Below, piece after piece: positions 42,476-53,078 of a stretch of 64,000 bases of DNA; the stretch's first letter is position 1; each line of letters opens with the position of its first letter. The stretch covers positions 2,108,001-2,172,000 of the forward strand of contig JAACJO010000005.1 of the NCBI GenBank assembly GCA_013368445.1, given 5' to 3'. A model generated the notes under the pieces. That model worked only from the letters and a program-made list of their open reading frames with translations, did not search any database and had not been told where the DNA came from. Source of the stretch: Leucocoprinus leucothites. Taxonomy: Eukaryota; Basidiomycota; Agaricomycetes; Agaricales; Agaricaceae. Both the position numbers and the translations under genes were made by a program.

Positions 42476-44894
42476 TTTTTAAAAATTTAATTTAATTTAA
42501 ATCAATGAATTTATATAGCAGTGCTCAATTGCAGTCTGCTTTCAACTAAATAATACAAACAGATAGTATGCTATGGCAAACCAGGGTACACAAAGCAGTT
42601 GAAGACTGCTTAAGACAAAGACTATATACGATTAGTCCAGCAAGATAGAAAAGACTCAAAAGAGACTATAGAGCAAGGTGTTATACACAGATATCAGAAT
42701 CAAGAGAAAAGAGAAGAGAGGAGATGAAAGAGTATAGTTCACCTTCAGTTGGTTTGGCAGGCACAGGAGCTTGAAGCAGCAGTGGATGTGTGTCATGGTT
42801 GGTAAAGGCAAAAGCAGCTGGGTTCTTTTTCAAGAACTCAATGAGGAACTTGTATTGAGGGAAGGTGCATTGCATCCACTGGGTATGGATGGGATAGAGT
42901 GGGCAGTAACACAGAATATGATGTCGTGTTTCCAGGCAATGGCCACAACGACAGGATTTGGGCTCAAGGGGGAAGAATCTCTCACAGTAAGCTCCAATCA
43001 GAGCATGGTTTAGGATAGCCTGAGTCATGTGAGTGCATAATGATGGTGACTCATTGGCTAGAGGAAGCCAGGTGCCTCCTTTGACATAAGTGGGGATGAG
43101 AAACTTGCGATTCTTTTTTGAAAGAAGGAAACTGTTGCCGCAGTACTTCTTCTTCCAAAATGTAGACTCCCAGGATTTCTGGCAGTCATTGGTGGCTTTG
43201 CATCACAAGAAGTTGAGAGTAGCACCCATGTGGGGAGGGGTGTGGATGCATGTGGTAGTGACATCATTGTGGACTTTGAGGTGGGGCTTCCAATGCCACT
43301 TGGACAGGACATCCCAAAAGTCGATGGATCAAGATGGTTTGGCTGCAAGCCAATCGGATAGAAGTCAGCAAACTTGGATAGATTGTGACTGACTCGAGTG
43401 AATGGAAGGGTCAACTGCCAGCTTAGCTGCTGGAAGACAGTCAGTGATGAGAATGATTTTATCACATTGGAGGGAGATGGCTTTGGCAATGCCAATGTGA
43501 ATGGAATAGAGTTTGGTGTCTGTAGAAGATGCCCAGCCGCTTGCCTGTTTTGCATGGGACACTTGTCGTCCACTGCAATATAAATGTGCCACCAAAACTG
43601 CCTGAAGGGAACCTACAAGAGGAACAGAAGTATCAGTAATGACTGATATACAATTACGATCAGAGGAAGAGGAGGAAAAAACATAATTGAGAGATGATAC
43701 ATGTTTGTACATTTCATGCTTGTCTGAGTGATTACAAGGATGAAAATGAATGGAATCAGGGAAGATGTCCATGAGACGAGACCCAGGTTTGGATTCAGGG
43801 GTTAAAGGAGAAAAGGAATCAGAGAGATGAGGAAGTGAACTATCTACATCAACAATAGGGCCTTTGACTTTAGCCTTTTTGGCTAGAGTGAGAAGACAAA
43901 GTGATTGGGGATGAGGGGAGGAATTAAGAGAGAAACGATCAGATAAAAGAGAACGTAATGCATGGTTCAAAGGTAAAGTGGAGACTTGATACAAAGAATG
44001 AATAGCTAATTTATGAAGATGAAGGTGGATAGGAATTAGTCCAGCAATACTTTCAAGGCCACCAGATGGAGAAGTGTGGAAAGCGCTGGTGATCTAAAGA
44101 GCTGCATGCCTCTGCATAGATGAGAGAGACTTGAGAAGCAACTTGTTACAAGTGCCTTCAAAGTACCATAGTTGAAAGCCATATGTTGCCACAGGGATGA
44201 CACATGACCTATATAAAGTCATTTTTGGAGAGGGAGGAGACCTCAGGTTGAGTTACCTAGCATACCCATAGCTTTCACTGTGGATAATGCTTTGGTGGAG
44301 TAATATCAAACATGCTCTTGAAATGAGAGTTGGCGGTCGAAATAAAAACCTAGGTATCACCAGAAGCATTTTGGATGAAGGAGGGGGCCACCGATGTCAG
44401 ATAGGTCAAGTGGGGGATTAGAATTATTGTGACAATGAGAGAAGTGGAAGACCTCAGATTTGTCGTGTTTGATGACTAATCCAAGGTCAGTGCATATGGA
44501 GTTAATGATAGAGTATGCTGATTTGAGGGAAGAAATAGTGTCAGTATAGTTCTTCTTTTTTTTTTTTTTTTTTATTCAGTGGACCCCAGAGGGGTCCAAA
44601 TTTATAATGTGGTGTGCAATAGTAGTCCACGCCCAACTATCTACTACAGGGAACTGATACCACTACCGACTATGCAAGAGTAAACAACCAGGAATATATA
44701 TAATAGTCCTGTCCGAGACAATACACAAATTGACAGCAGAAGGGGGGCTAGGCATGTGACAAAATACAAAAAGATGAAACATATACCAATATCACTGCAT
44801 CTAAAAGTGGCAGGCCTTGGGGTTCGTAGGGGCCCACCTGGCGACTGGCAATGGATGGAGGACAATGTGTTGACACTAGGGAGCTCCCCCTAGG

Positions 44895-46435
44895 CCCAGG
44901 GCTGACCAGCAGGACCAGAATGACTTTGCAGCCAATCCTGATCAAACCAGTGGGGTGGGACTGGGCAAGCTTAATAAGAGCTGCTGCAGATGCTGGAGTG
45001 CAGGCGACCTTGGTAAATGACTTCTTAGCCGCTGAGGGAGGGATGGGTGCTTGCTGGGCTTGGCCATCAGGCCTAGCCTTAGGAGCAGGGGGCACTTAAG
45101 CAGGTGCTTTGCCACTAGTGCAGACCTTTGCAGGTGTAGGCTTGGGCAGCAGGGAGGGATGGGCTGGGGTAGGCCAACGATCCAGGGGTGGTAAAGTGGG
45201 CACCTTGGGGGAGCCCATGTCAATGTCACGTGGACCCACTGAGTCAGCAGATCCATGGGTTGCCTCATAGACAATGTGCATCACTTTAGGGGCGGCTTTG
45301 GTTGAGAATCTCTGACTGAGGCCCACCAAACAATCAGCAAATGTCTCCCAGCCCTTGGTGTTGAGAGAGTTCGAGGTGATCAGCATGCTGCTCATCTGTA
45401 AGGGGTCACCAAAGGCTAACCCCCCCATTCAGCCCACACCCACTGGAGAACCCTGTCCCCATATCAAGTGCATCAATTGCAGCAAGGAACATGCTGCTAC
45501 TGACCACAAATGTGCATTCTGGCACTACTGGTTTGATCAGGATTGGCTGCAAAGTCATTCTGGTCCTGCTGGCTAGCCCTGGGCCTAGGGAGAGCTCCCT
45601 AGTGTCAATGCATTGTCCCCCATCCATCGCTAGTCGCTGGATGGGCCCCTACAAACCCCAAGGCCTGCTACTTGATGTAGTGATATTGGTATATGTTTCA
45701 TTTCTTTGTATTTTGTCACATGCCTAGCCCCCCTTCTGTTGTTGATTTATGTATTGTCTTGGACAGGACCATTATATATTCCCAGTTGTTTACTCTTGTG
45801 TAGTCAGTAGCAGTATTGGTTCCCTGTAGTAGATAGTTGGGTGCAGACTGCTATCACACACCACCTTATAAATTTGGACCCCTTTGGGGTCCACTGATAT
45901 ATATATAAAAAAAAAAAAGTGTGCTGCTCATCTTCAGCTCACTGACTACAGCATGCGAGGCCTTGGCTAAGCAAGTAACCATGGCCTGTGAGTCTTGGTC
46001 TGTGATTTTGGCAGTGTAATTGATGGTGTCCAACTATGTGAAGAAGGACTAGAGGTTGGTGAGGGCACGTTTTGGGGTGAGCTCCTTCTTCTTTCCCTTG
46101 GAGGAGGTCATGGATCTGGGCATGGCAGGGGGAGTGTTGACAGGGTAGAAGGTGGTTCCACTGGCTGTGAAGGGTTTCAATGGTGACAAAATGTCAGCCA
46201 CTGGGGGAGCAACCAACAGTGATGGAACATCAGCCATCAGTTGGGTGGGGCCAGCCGATGAAACGTCAGCCTGGGGGGAGCAAAAGAACCTATGCACATT
46301 GAGTGGGTTGTTGTAGGGGTCGAGGTGGTCATCTTCAGCCATCTTGGCAATGTTGAGCCTGTTGTCAGACATGGCAGACTCAGATTTGAGCATGGCAAAC
46401 TGGTTTGCAGTGTTTCTAGAGTTGCACCTACCCAT
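44895..46435 (-). pseudogene. GO-B Gag, internally deleted
   Basis: ATG 46435 (MGRCNSRNTANQFA), HLDPYNNPLNVHRFF, SSKGKKKELTPKRALTNLQ, a helical module (MVTCLAKASHAVVSELKMSS), then (after the insert) NTKGWETFADCLVG, HGSADS and DIDMGSPK linker, Pro-rich stretch and LIKLAQSHP fused near 44950 to the last 20 codons in a shifted frame. The break lies at a CCAC microhomology. Confidence 0.75.
45398..45921 (+). mobile_element. GO-B 3' fragment
   Basis: 524-bp 5'-truncated piece with the Gag end (KGSPKANPPIQPTP, CINCSKEH, to about 45576), 3' UTR, hairpin tail and poly(A) 45907-45918. TSD TGCTGCTCATCT (45386-45397 and 45922-45933). Confidence 0.88.
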
Positions 46436-46939
46436 AGTAACATAGATAGATGATGTAAGAATGCCTCAGAACAAACACCAACTTTCAATGGTGGTGGTAA
46501 GAGGACAAGGAGGGGCATGTCAGTATAGTTCTTTGGTTGAGATATACAAAGCCCATCATCAACAAAAGATAAAAGGGAAGAGGGGATAGATTGTAGATGA
46601 GCATGTTGATCAAACATAAACATGAGAGGTGCCAAGTAGAGTACTGAGAGGATGGTTGAAAGAGCTGAACCTTGTCCTATGCCAACATCCGCACTATGGG
46701 CATCAGATAGGAAGGTATTCCACATGAATTGGGTACACCGACCTATAAGGTAGTGAGAGAAAAATTTCACGAGTTCTGGGGTGAACCCCTGGCATCACAA
46801 GATGTCAGTAAGGATATCATAGTTCAGAGAAGGGAAGAATTGGGCGATGTCAAAAGTGCAAACACTAGTGATCATACCTTTGGCCCATCTGGTCTGAATA
46901 ACATGAGTGAGGAAAACACCTGCATTCTCGGTGGAGAGG

Positions 46940-47769
46940 CCCCTGATTCAGATCTCAGCCTCCCCAGGTTGGATCACTTGCAGAAGGGGCCATTGGATTA
47001 TGTTCCAATGGTGCTATCCCTTCCTATTGTGGCCTCTAGCATCAGGGTCACATGCACAGTCCTGCCAAGAGAGAGTGATGAGGAAGTTGCTTTCCTAACG
47101 GATGTTGGATGTCTCTTCCTAGATCTTAATATGTCAGATCTGTCGACCCCTGATTCGATTGAAGCTGTGGTTTTGGCCATGGCAGACATCTTTTCTCAGA
47201 TGTGGACCACCCATGCCAAGACAATCACTATCACGAATCAGTCCAAATCATGGTGGACTGATGAGTACTCTGCAGCCAAGACCTGGTACCAGGAAACTGG
47301 TGCCAGGGCTGATTGGACTGCATTCCACCATGCCACCAGGCAGGCCAAGCAGGACTTCTTTGATGAGTGCATCGCCAAAGTGGCCACTGAGAATCAGCAA
47401 CCTTGGGACCTCATGGAATGGGTCAAGGCTCGTAAACTTCCAGTATGTGAGGCAATCTCCTATCAGGGACGTCCATGCCATACACTTGATTCCTTATGGG
47501 GCATGCTTCACAGGACATACAATGTGGCTTCTGGCAGGCTGGTTGATATGTCAATACTGGAGGACCTCCCATCTCTTGATGAGAGGGATTGGGTCCCCTT
47601 CTCGAGGGCTGAAACATGGGACATGCTCAAAGTGTGCTCCTCATGCTCAGCACCTGGTCCGGACCACATTACATGGGCCCATCTGAAGGACATCCTGGTC
47701 AATTCTGACATCATGGCCATCTTTCTATCTGTGGCCAACGCCTGCCTCACAGTTGGGTATTGGCCATTG
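46940..47769 (+). pseudogene. LINE-B ORF2, linker between endonuclease and RT
   Basis: Open for 277 codons with no stop: DYVPMVLSLPI, RESDEEVAFLTD, ITNQSKSWWTDEYSAAK, QPWDLMEWVKARKLP, SAPGPDHITWAHLKDI, to GYWP, where an insert begins. Colinear with LINE-A 5340-6090. The endonuclease is missing. It reads better than any LINE-A copy, so LINE-B inserted or stayed active more recently. Confidence 0.82.
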
Positions 47770-48145
47770 ATATGGCCAACATCTGTATAAACCTATAAAC
47801 ACACATTTTGATGTTCTATACCATCCAAAAAGGTCATCTCAAAGCTACTAGATACTGCATAAGACTATTGAGAGACCTCCCTTGTGACCAGTACAACTGT
47901 AGCAAGGAAGTGAAAACTGTAGCTACAGCTCTATTGATGTCCCAAGGATTAGTGACTATGGAATGGTTTTGCTATTTGGCAGTCATGATAGTGAGCGTAT
48001 CCTATGATCAACTATGATCTCAACTCCTTGTGTTCAATATAAAGGAGTAGTGACCAAGCTGTGAGGTCCTCGCGAACAGAGTTTTAACCTTTGCTACCAT
48101 CATTAGCAGGAAAAGCTATTGAAGAGCATGACTACATTAAGCATA

Positions 48146-48355
48146 CAGTGGCTCAAAAAACTGTCCCAATGTTTTCGCATTTTGGACATATTTGCTAATA
48201 CCAGGGCAGATATATGGCCTAGCATCCTGAAAATATTCACACAGGTACCTTGACATATTGGGAGCATATATTCCCATGATCACATGACCTTGTCCATCAA
48301 TGAATTATTAATGAATTATCGAAAATATCTACTCATTGGGACAGTTTTTTGACCC
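48146..48355 (+). repeat. Tc1 copy 1 left terminal inverted repeat
   Basis: 210 bp. Its outer end CTCAAAAAACTGTCCCAATG recurs inverted at its inner end (about 48334-48351), so each TIR has inverted ends of its own. Confidence 0.9.
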
Positions 48356-48371
48356 TCTGTTATCTACCTAC

Positions 48372-49391
48372 TCAATACTTTGTATGACCTCCTCTTGCCC
48401 TGACAACTGCCTCAATCCTTCTGGGCATGGTTTCTATCAGCCTTTGGCACCTTTCTGCTGGATTCTTATTCCACTCCTCTACTAGCCTCTCCCACAATTC
48501 AAATACTCCCTTAGGTGGTCTTTCATATGCCTTCAGCTGGTCCTTCAAGTAGGTCCAGAGGTGTTCAATGGGATTTAGGTCAGGGGATTGTGCAGGGCAT
48601 GATAGAACTTGAATGTTGTTGTCCACAAACCATTGTTGTCCCAGTTTTGAGGTGTGTTTTGGGTCATTATCCTGCTGGAATATCCTCTCCTCCTCCTCCA
48701 TCTCCAACTTTTCAAAGCTTTCCACCACCCCATTGTCCAAAATCTCGCAGTATTTCACTGCATCCATATTCCCTTGAACCTCAATCAGCTTTTTTACCCC
48801 ATTCCACCCCATACACCCCCACACCATCATGTTACCACCTCCTCCATGTTTGACAGTAGGGAGAGTGGTCCTATCTGACAGTGGTTCCCCCCTCTCCTTC
48901 CAGGTATACACCTTTCCATCTGACCCAATCCTGTTGATCTTTGTTTCATCTGTCCACAACACCCTCTTCCAGTCCTCCACTGTCCAATTCCTATGTTCAT
49001 GTGCAGAGTCAAGGCATTCCTCACAATGTTGCTTTTTGAGTAGAGGTCATTTGATCTTGGTTACAGAGCAAAATCCATTATCCTGAAGGGTATTTCTGAC
49101 AGTTTGGGGTGTGACAGGGTCAGACAGAGTAGAGTTAATGAAATTTGTAGCCTGGACAGCATTATCTAGCTTTCCAGAGGTTATTTGGTGAATTATTGCT
49201 TTTTTATCATGAGGAGAAAGCTTGGAAGGACGTCCTCCCTTGTTGTTTTCCTTGTCCCCATCAACTTCTTTATTGATCCTCCCAATAGTAGACTTGCCTA
49301 GACCAGTTTTATGTTCAATATGGCACAAGGAATAGCCATCTTTGAGAAGAGAAGTGACTTGGGAGTATTAGGTAGAGGAGATAGCTTTCAT
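48372..49391 (-). pseudogene. Tc1 transposase (DD34E), copy 1
   Basis: 340 codons from ATG 49391 (MKAISST) to TGA 48372-48374, the usual Tc1 length. N-terminal paired-like helix-turn-helix DNA-binding region (SLLKDGYSLCHIEHKTGLG, GGRPSKLSPHDKK), then the DDE domain: LWTDETKI, FQQDNDPKHTS and SPDLNPIEHLW, with 34 residues between the second Asp and Glu. Two stops: TAA at codon 8 (CAA in copy 2) and TGA at 49047-49049 (an Arg codon by C-to-T), the latter shared with copy 2. Catalytic residues are intact. Confidence 0.93.
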
Positions 49392-49528
49392 GATGTAGTG
49401 GCAGGAAGAAAGACAGTTGTAGCCATCTCAACATGTCAACCAAGGTCACATGATCTTGTTTACTACTCCCACACCTGCCCTGATGCTCCCCTGGCATGTT
49501 TCAAGATAGATACTGGGAGGCTGACAGG

Positions 49529-49738
49529 GGGTCAAAAAACTGTCCCAATGAGTAGATATTTTCGATAATTCATTAATAATTCATTGATGGACAAGGTCAT
49601 GTGATCATGGGAATATATGCTCCCAATATGTCAAGGTACCTGTGTGAATATTTTCAGGATGCTAGGCCATATATCTGCCCTGGTATTAGCAAATATGTCC
49701 AAAATGCGAAAACATTGGGACAGTTTTTTGAGCCACTG
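49529..49738 (-). repeat. Tc1 copy 1 right terminal inverted repeat
   Basis: Inverted copy of 48146-48355, nearly identical. Confidence 0.9.
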
Positions 49739-50770
49739 TACAATAGACTCTTGAAGAGACCACAAGCCTTGCTGATATAATAGCAATCAACCCTTCTGAG
49801 GGTTACTCTGTCAGTATCTGTCAGCATAATGTAGCGATTGCTCTGGAGCATTGTTGAGGCTGTCACCAGACCCCATAACCCTATAGAGCATGCAATAATA
49901 AGCCATGGCAATGCAGTGGCAGTCCAGTGGGATAATACACAACCAAAGAAACACCATAGCAATGACTTCATCATAATCATACCAGGCACAAGATCCCTAT
50001 CTAGAGCATGTGAACAGACAATATTTCCTCTATTTTTCCTATTGGACAATGTATTCAGGTTAGATGCTTGTAGTTACCGAGTTGTATTCCTTTTCTAGAC
50101 ATTCCTAACAATATAAAAGGGCCTTGCGAATGTATGGTGCAGCAAGGGAACCCCACCTGCTGTAGCTACACTTAGAAGGTTGTGTAAAGCGATAATCTAA
50201 CATTCTTGAATGCAATTAAGTGGTCTTCTCTTTGGTCTTTGACCAGTAGCAAGTCAAAAGCAATATAATCAAGCTTATTCTACAAGATTCCTATACGTTG
50301 GGAGTGAAGTTTGATCACAAAGATCACTATTGAGTGCATTGACTATGTATCAACAGTCACAGAACCTGTTGGGTACGATTCTGGTATATTCTATAAAGCT
50401 GTCAGATACAGGTGTTGAGTAGCAAGCTCATACATTGCGATATCAAAGCATTTCATTCTTAAGGACCTATAGAAGGCAGATCGTAATGCCATTGGATCAA
50501 CTAGTTATTCTCGAGCAGCATTGTCTTGTCAGTAGCTATGAAACTTTCCCCATATTAACTCTATTCTCTTCTCATCTCGACCCCAATCTCTCAATATCCC
50601 TTGTGTCATTCCATTGGTTCTTCTATTGAGGATGTTCTCCTCTTGTGTAATACTCCCCCATGAACTTGCAAAGCATGTTAGCGATGTAGTTTAGTGGTTG
50701 TGTGTGGTGTGGTGTTATATATAAATTTCACTTTTAGTCCACTATCTACATTTCTGCCTCTTCACTGTCA

Positions 50771-52835
50771 CACTTAAAGGAGTCTGTCTCAGTTATCATT
50801 CTGAAACTGGGCAAACCTTCCTATTCTATGCCAAAGTTGTTTAGGCCTATTGTGCTCCTGAACACACTTGGCAAGCTCATTGAGAAGATGCTCAGCACTC
50901 GGCTTCAGTTTGACAGCGTCAAATATGAGGTCTTCCATTCTAACCAGCTTGGTGGCATACACCAAAGATCCACTGAGGATGCTGGCCTATTCCTTACTCA
51001 CCTTGTTTGCACAGGGTGGGTGAAGGGCTTGAAGATGAGTGTTGTTGCTTTTGACATTGCACAGATCTTCCCATCATTGAACCATGACATGCTCATGGCT
51101 ATCCTTGCAAAGCAGGGGTTCCCACCTAATGTGAGGGACTTCTTCACTTTGTACCTTGTCAGTAGGGAGATGTGCTACCTGTGGGGTGTGGATTCCTCCA
51201 GCAACTTTGTAGCTGATGTGGGCATGGGTCAGGGCTCTGCCCTCTCCTCAGTCCTATCAGCACTATATCTGGCTCCAGCTATTCGGCTCTTTGAACAGCA
51301 GGCCACACACCTTGTGTGTGATGTTCTGTCCTATGTGGACAATGGCACATTCATAGCCCAAGGGAAAGACTGGGCCACAAATCTCGATGTGCTGAAAGGT
51401 GCCTATGGGATTATGTTCAACATCTTTAATCAGTTTGGGCTTGTCATGGAGCATGACAAGTCTGAGCCTTTTCACTTCTCCTGCAAGAAGGGGGACACTA
51501 ATCCACTGATTGATTTGGGGTTTGCCCCTTACACCAGTGACACACCTCTTAGACCCAAGACCTATTGGAGGTACTTGGGATTCTACTTTGATTGTCAGCT
51601 CTCCTTTCGGGAGCACATTCGCTACTACTCTACCAAAGCCATCTCCACCATTTGCATGATGGGGATGCTGGGGAACTCTCTCAGGGGTCTTACCCCTAAG
51701 CAGAAACCTCTGCTTTATAGAGCATGTCATGCCTATTGTGACATACAGCTATAGACTCTGGTACAATGAGTATGCTCATTGCAAGGTGCACCTGGCCAGC
51801 CTTACCAAGATGCAGCATCGTGCTGCTCTTTGGATTGTCAGTGCTTTCCACATCTCCCCTACAGGTGGGACTGAGGCCCTTGCCAGCCTCATCCTGGTCC
51901 ACCTGCACCTCAAGAAGCTTGCCTCGTGGTCATCATTCTGCATTGTGACTCTTTCTCACACCCACCCCCTAAGATCCTTAGTGGGCAGGGGCACTCTGGC
52001 TGGCGTGTCTATGCACTGCCACCATCTTTTGAATCTCAGGAGAGTGGCTGATCGCACCCGATCTTCTATTGTAGAAGCTGCTTCCAAGCTTCCTCAGCTT
52101 ACTGAGCAATTTGATGCAAATGCTGCCAAAGCTTGCCCAGGACACTGGCTCATGGACCACTTTGCAGACAGGGTCAAATTCGAAGAGGTTGACAATGATC
52201 AAGATGATGCTGACAAACTCTGGGCACTGGAATCTGTGTACAAACATGCCAGATCCAATCTCAACTGTGTGATGGTGGCTACTGATGCTTCAGTGCACAC
52301 CGATCATGCTATCCAGGCAGTTGCTGCTGTCTGTCTCCTGCACAGGGACAAGCCGCTCCAGCAGTTCCACCATGCAGCAGGCAAAGCCACTGCACCAGAT
52401 GCAGAACTATTTGCCCTTCAGCTCGGTGTTGAGCATGCATGCCATGTGCCCGATGCTAAGTTGATTATCCTATTCACTGACCACATCACCGTGGTGTGTT
52501 CGGCAGTAGACCCATCTACCCATTCTAGCCAAGCTCACTCCCTGGAAGTGTGTGGCTATCTGATGGAGTGGCTTGGTGCTGATGCCAAGCACACCATTGA
52601 ATTCCATGGGGTCCACCCTTATCTGAAGTGGCCCTTCCTTCAATCAGTTCATGCTTATGTGACTGATCCCTCTTTTCAGGTGAGTATTGGGGCCTGTCCC
52701 TCTACCACCCTTGGATATCTGCAAAAGGCCAAGGTTGAGGCTTGCAAAGACAAATGGACAAGACTGTTCACTCTTCCTACTTACACCAGTAAGGACTTCC
52801 TTTGTCTCTATAAGGGATATGATAAATTCATTTAG
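50771..52835 (+). pseudogene. LINE-B ORF2, RT and RNase H
   Basis: Two open stretches joined by one frameshift near 51730. RT: IVLLNTLGKLIEKML, VAFDIAQIFPSLNH, GMGQGSALSSVLSALYLAP, then SYVDNG where the second Asp is Asn; TYWRYLGFYFDCQL follows. RNase H: VMVATDASVHTD, APDAELFALQ, ILFTDHITVV (all three acids present). C-terminus continues past the stop at 52833 into a Cys/His-like end (TLCAQVCWAILNHAPI) cut at 52937. Apart from one frameshift, one stop and the Asn it is well preserved. Confidence 0.87.
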
Positions 52836-53078
52836 CCTACGTATCTCCATGGTGGAGCATGGTTGCCAAAACTCACATCTTCGACACTGTGTGCACAGGT
52901 ATGCTGGGCAATACTCAATCATGCCCCCATCAGGTCCTTTTTTTTTTTTTTTTTTTATTCAAAAAATCAATGATTTATTACACAGTGCCTGGTCGCAGTC
53001 TGTGCCCACCAACATAGTACAGGACCTAAGTACCACTACCTAAGCCAAACACTACAAAGATGGGAATAGATAAAGTCC

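Larger units (their letters stand above)
44555..46518 (-). mobile_element. GO-B element with internal deletion, flanked by TSD
   Basis: Bounded by GTCAGTATAGTTCTT (44540-44554 and 46519-46533). Full 5' end (CATGCCCCTCCTTG-like at 46518) and 3' tail (T-tract from 44556, GGACCCC hairpin) are present, but gag jumps from LIKLAQSHP to the codons near its end, removing most of the WDSQ domain and all zinc motifs. A GO-B scrap is inserted at 45398-45921. Confidence 0.9.
42476..46939 (-). mobile_element. LINE-A copy 3 (-), 5' truncated, holds a GO-B element
   Basis: Minus strand: 3' tail (AAATCAATGAATTTATATAG on the plus strand from 42499) with an A/T-mixed terminal repeat at 42476-42498, 3' UTR, ORF2 C-terminus to RT (42681-44554), then GO-B inserted with a 15-bp TSD, then RT again to 46939 where it meets LINE-B. 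Confidence 0.88.
42681..46939 (-). pseudogene. LINE-A ORF2, copy 3 (RT to C-terminus)
   Basis: Segments 46939-46519 and 44554-42681 (lowest). RT motifs on the minus strand include GIGQGSALSTILSVLY and SFVDDGLCIS, RNase H has VITDTS and ILITDCLPAAKLAVD, and the C-terminal cluster CRCGHCLETRHH, CYCPLYPIHT. Unlike copies 1 and 2 it keeps both Asp of the RT box and the RNase H Asp. Several stops (for example near 43026 and 43994) still inactivate it. Confidence 0.85.
48146..49738 (-). mobile_element. Tc1-like DNA transposon, copy 1
   Basis: 1,593 bp, flanked by TA duplications (48144-48145 and 49739-49740), with 210-bp terminal inverted repeats starting CAGTGGCTCAAAAAACTG and a DD34E transposase on the minus strand. 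Confidence 0.95.
47770..50765. other. Unclassified insert in LINE-B, about 1.4 kb without its Tc1
   Basis: Segments 47770-48143 and 49741-50765 surround Tc1 copy 1 and interrupt LINE-B between GYWP and LSHLKESV. No convincing ORF, LTR pair, poly(A) or TSD is seen. The left edge carries an inverted repeat TTGGCCA and TGGCCAA around 47761-47780. TATATATAAA near 50717 could be a TATA box. It may be a non-autonomous DNA element or a degraded LTR. Confidence 0.35.
46940..52937 (+). mobile_element. LINE-B (second non-LTR family), both ends lost, holds an insert
   Basis: Two segments, 46940-47769 and 50766-52937, encode the ORF2 region from just after the endonuclease through RT and RNase H. It shares motifs with LINE-A but is clearly divergent. 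The left end abuts LINE-A copy 3, the right end is cut by a GO-C poly(T) at 52938, so its own 3' tail is not in the window. Confidence 0.85.
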
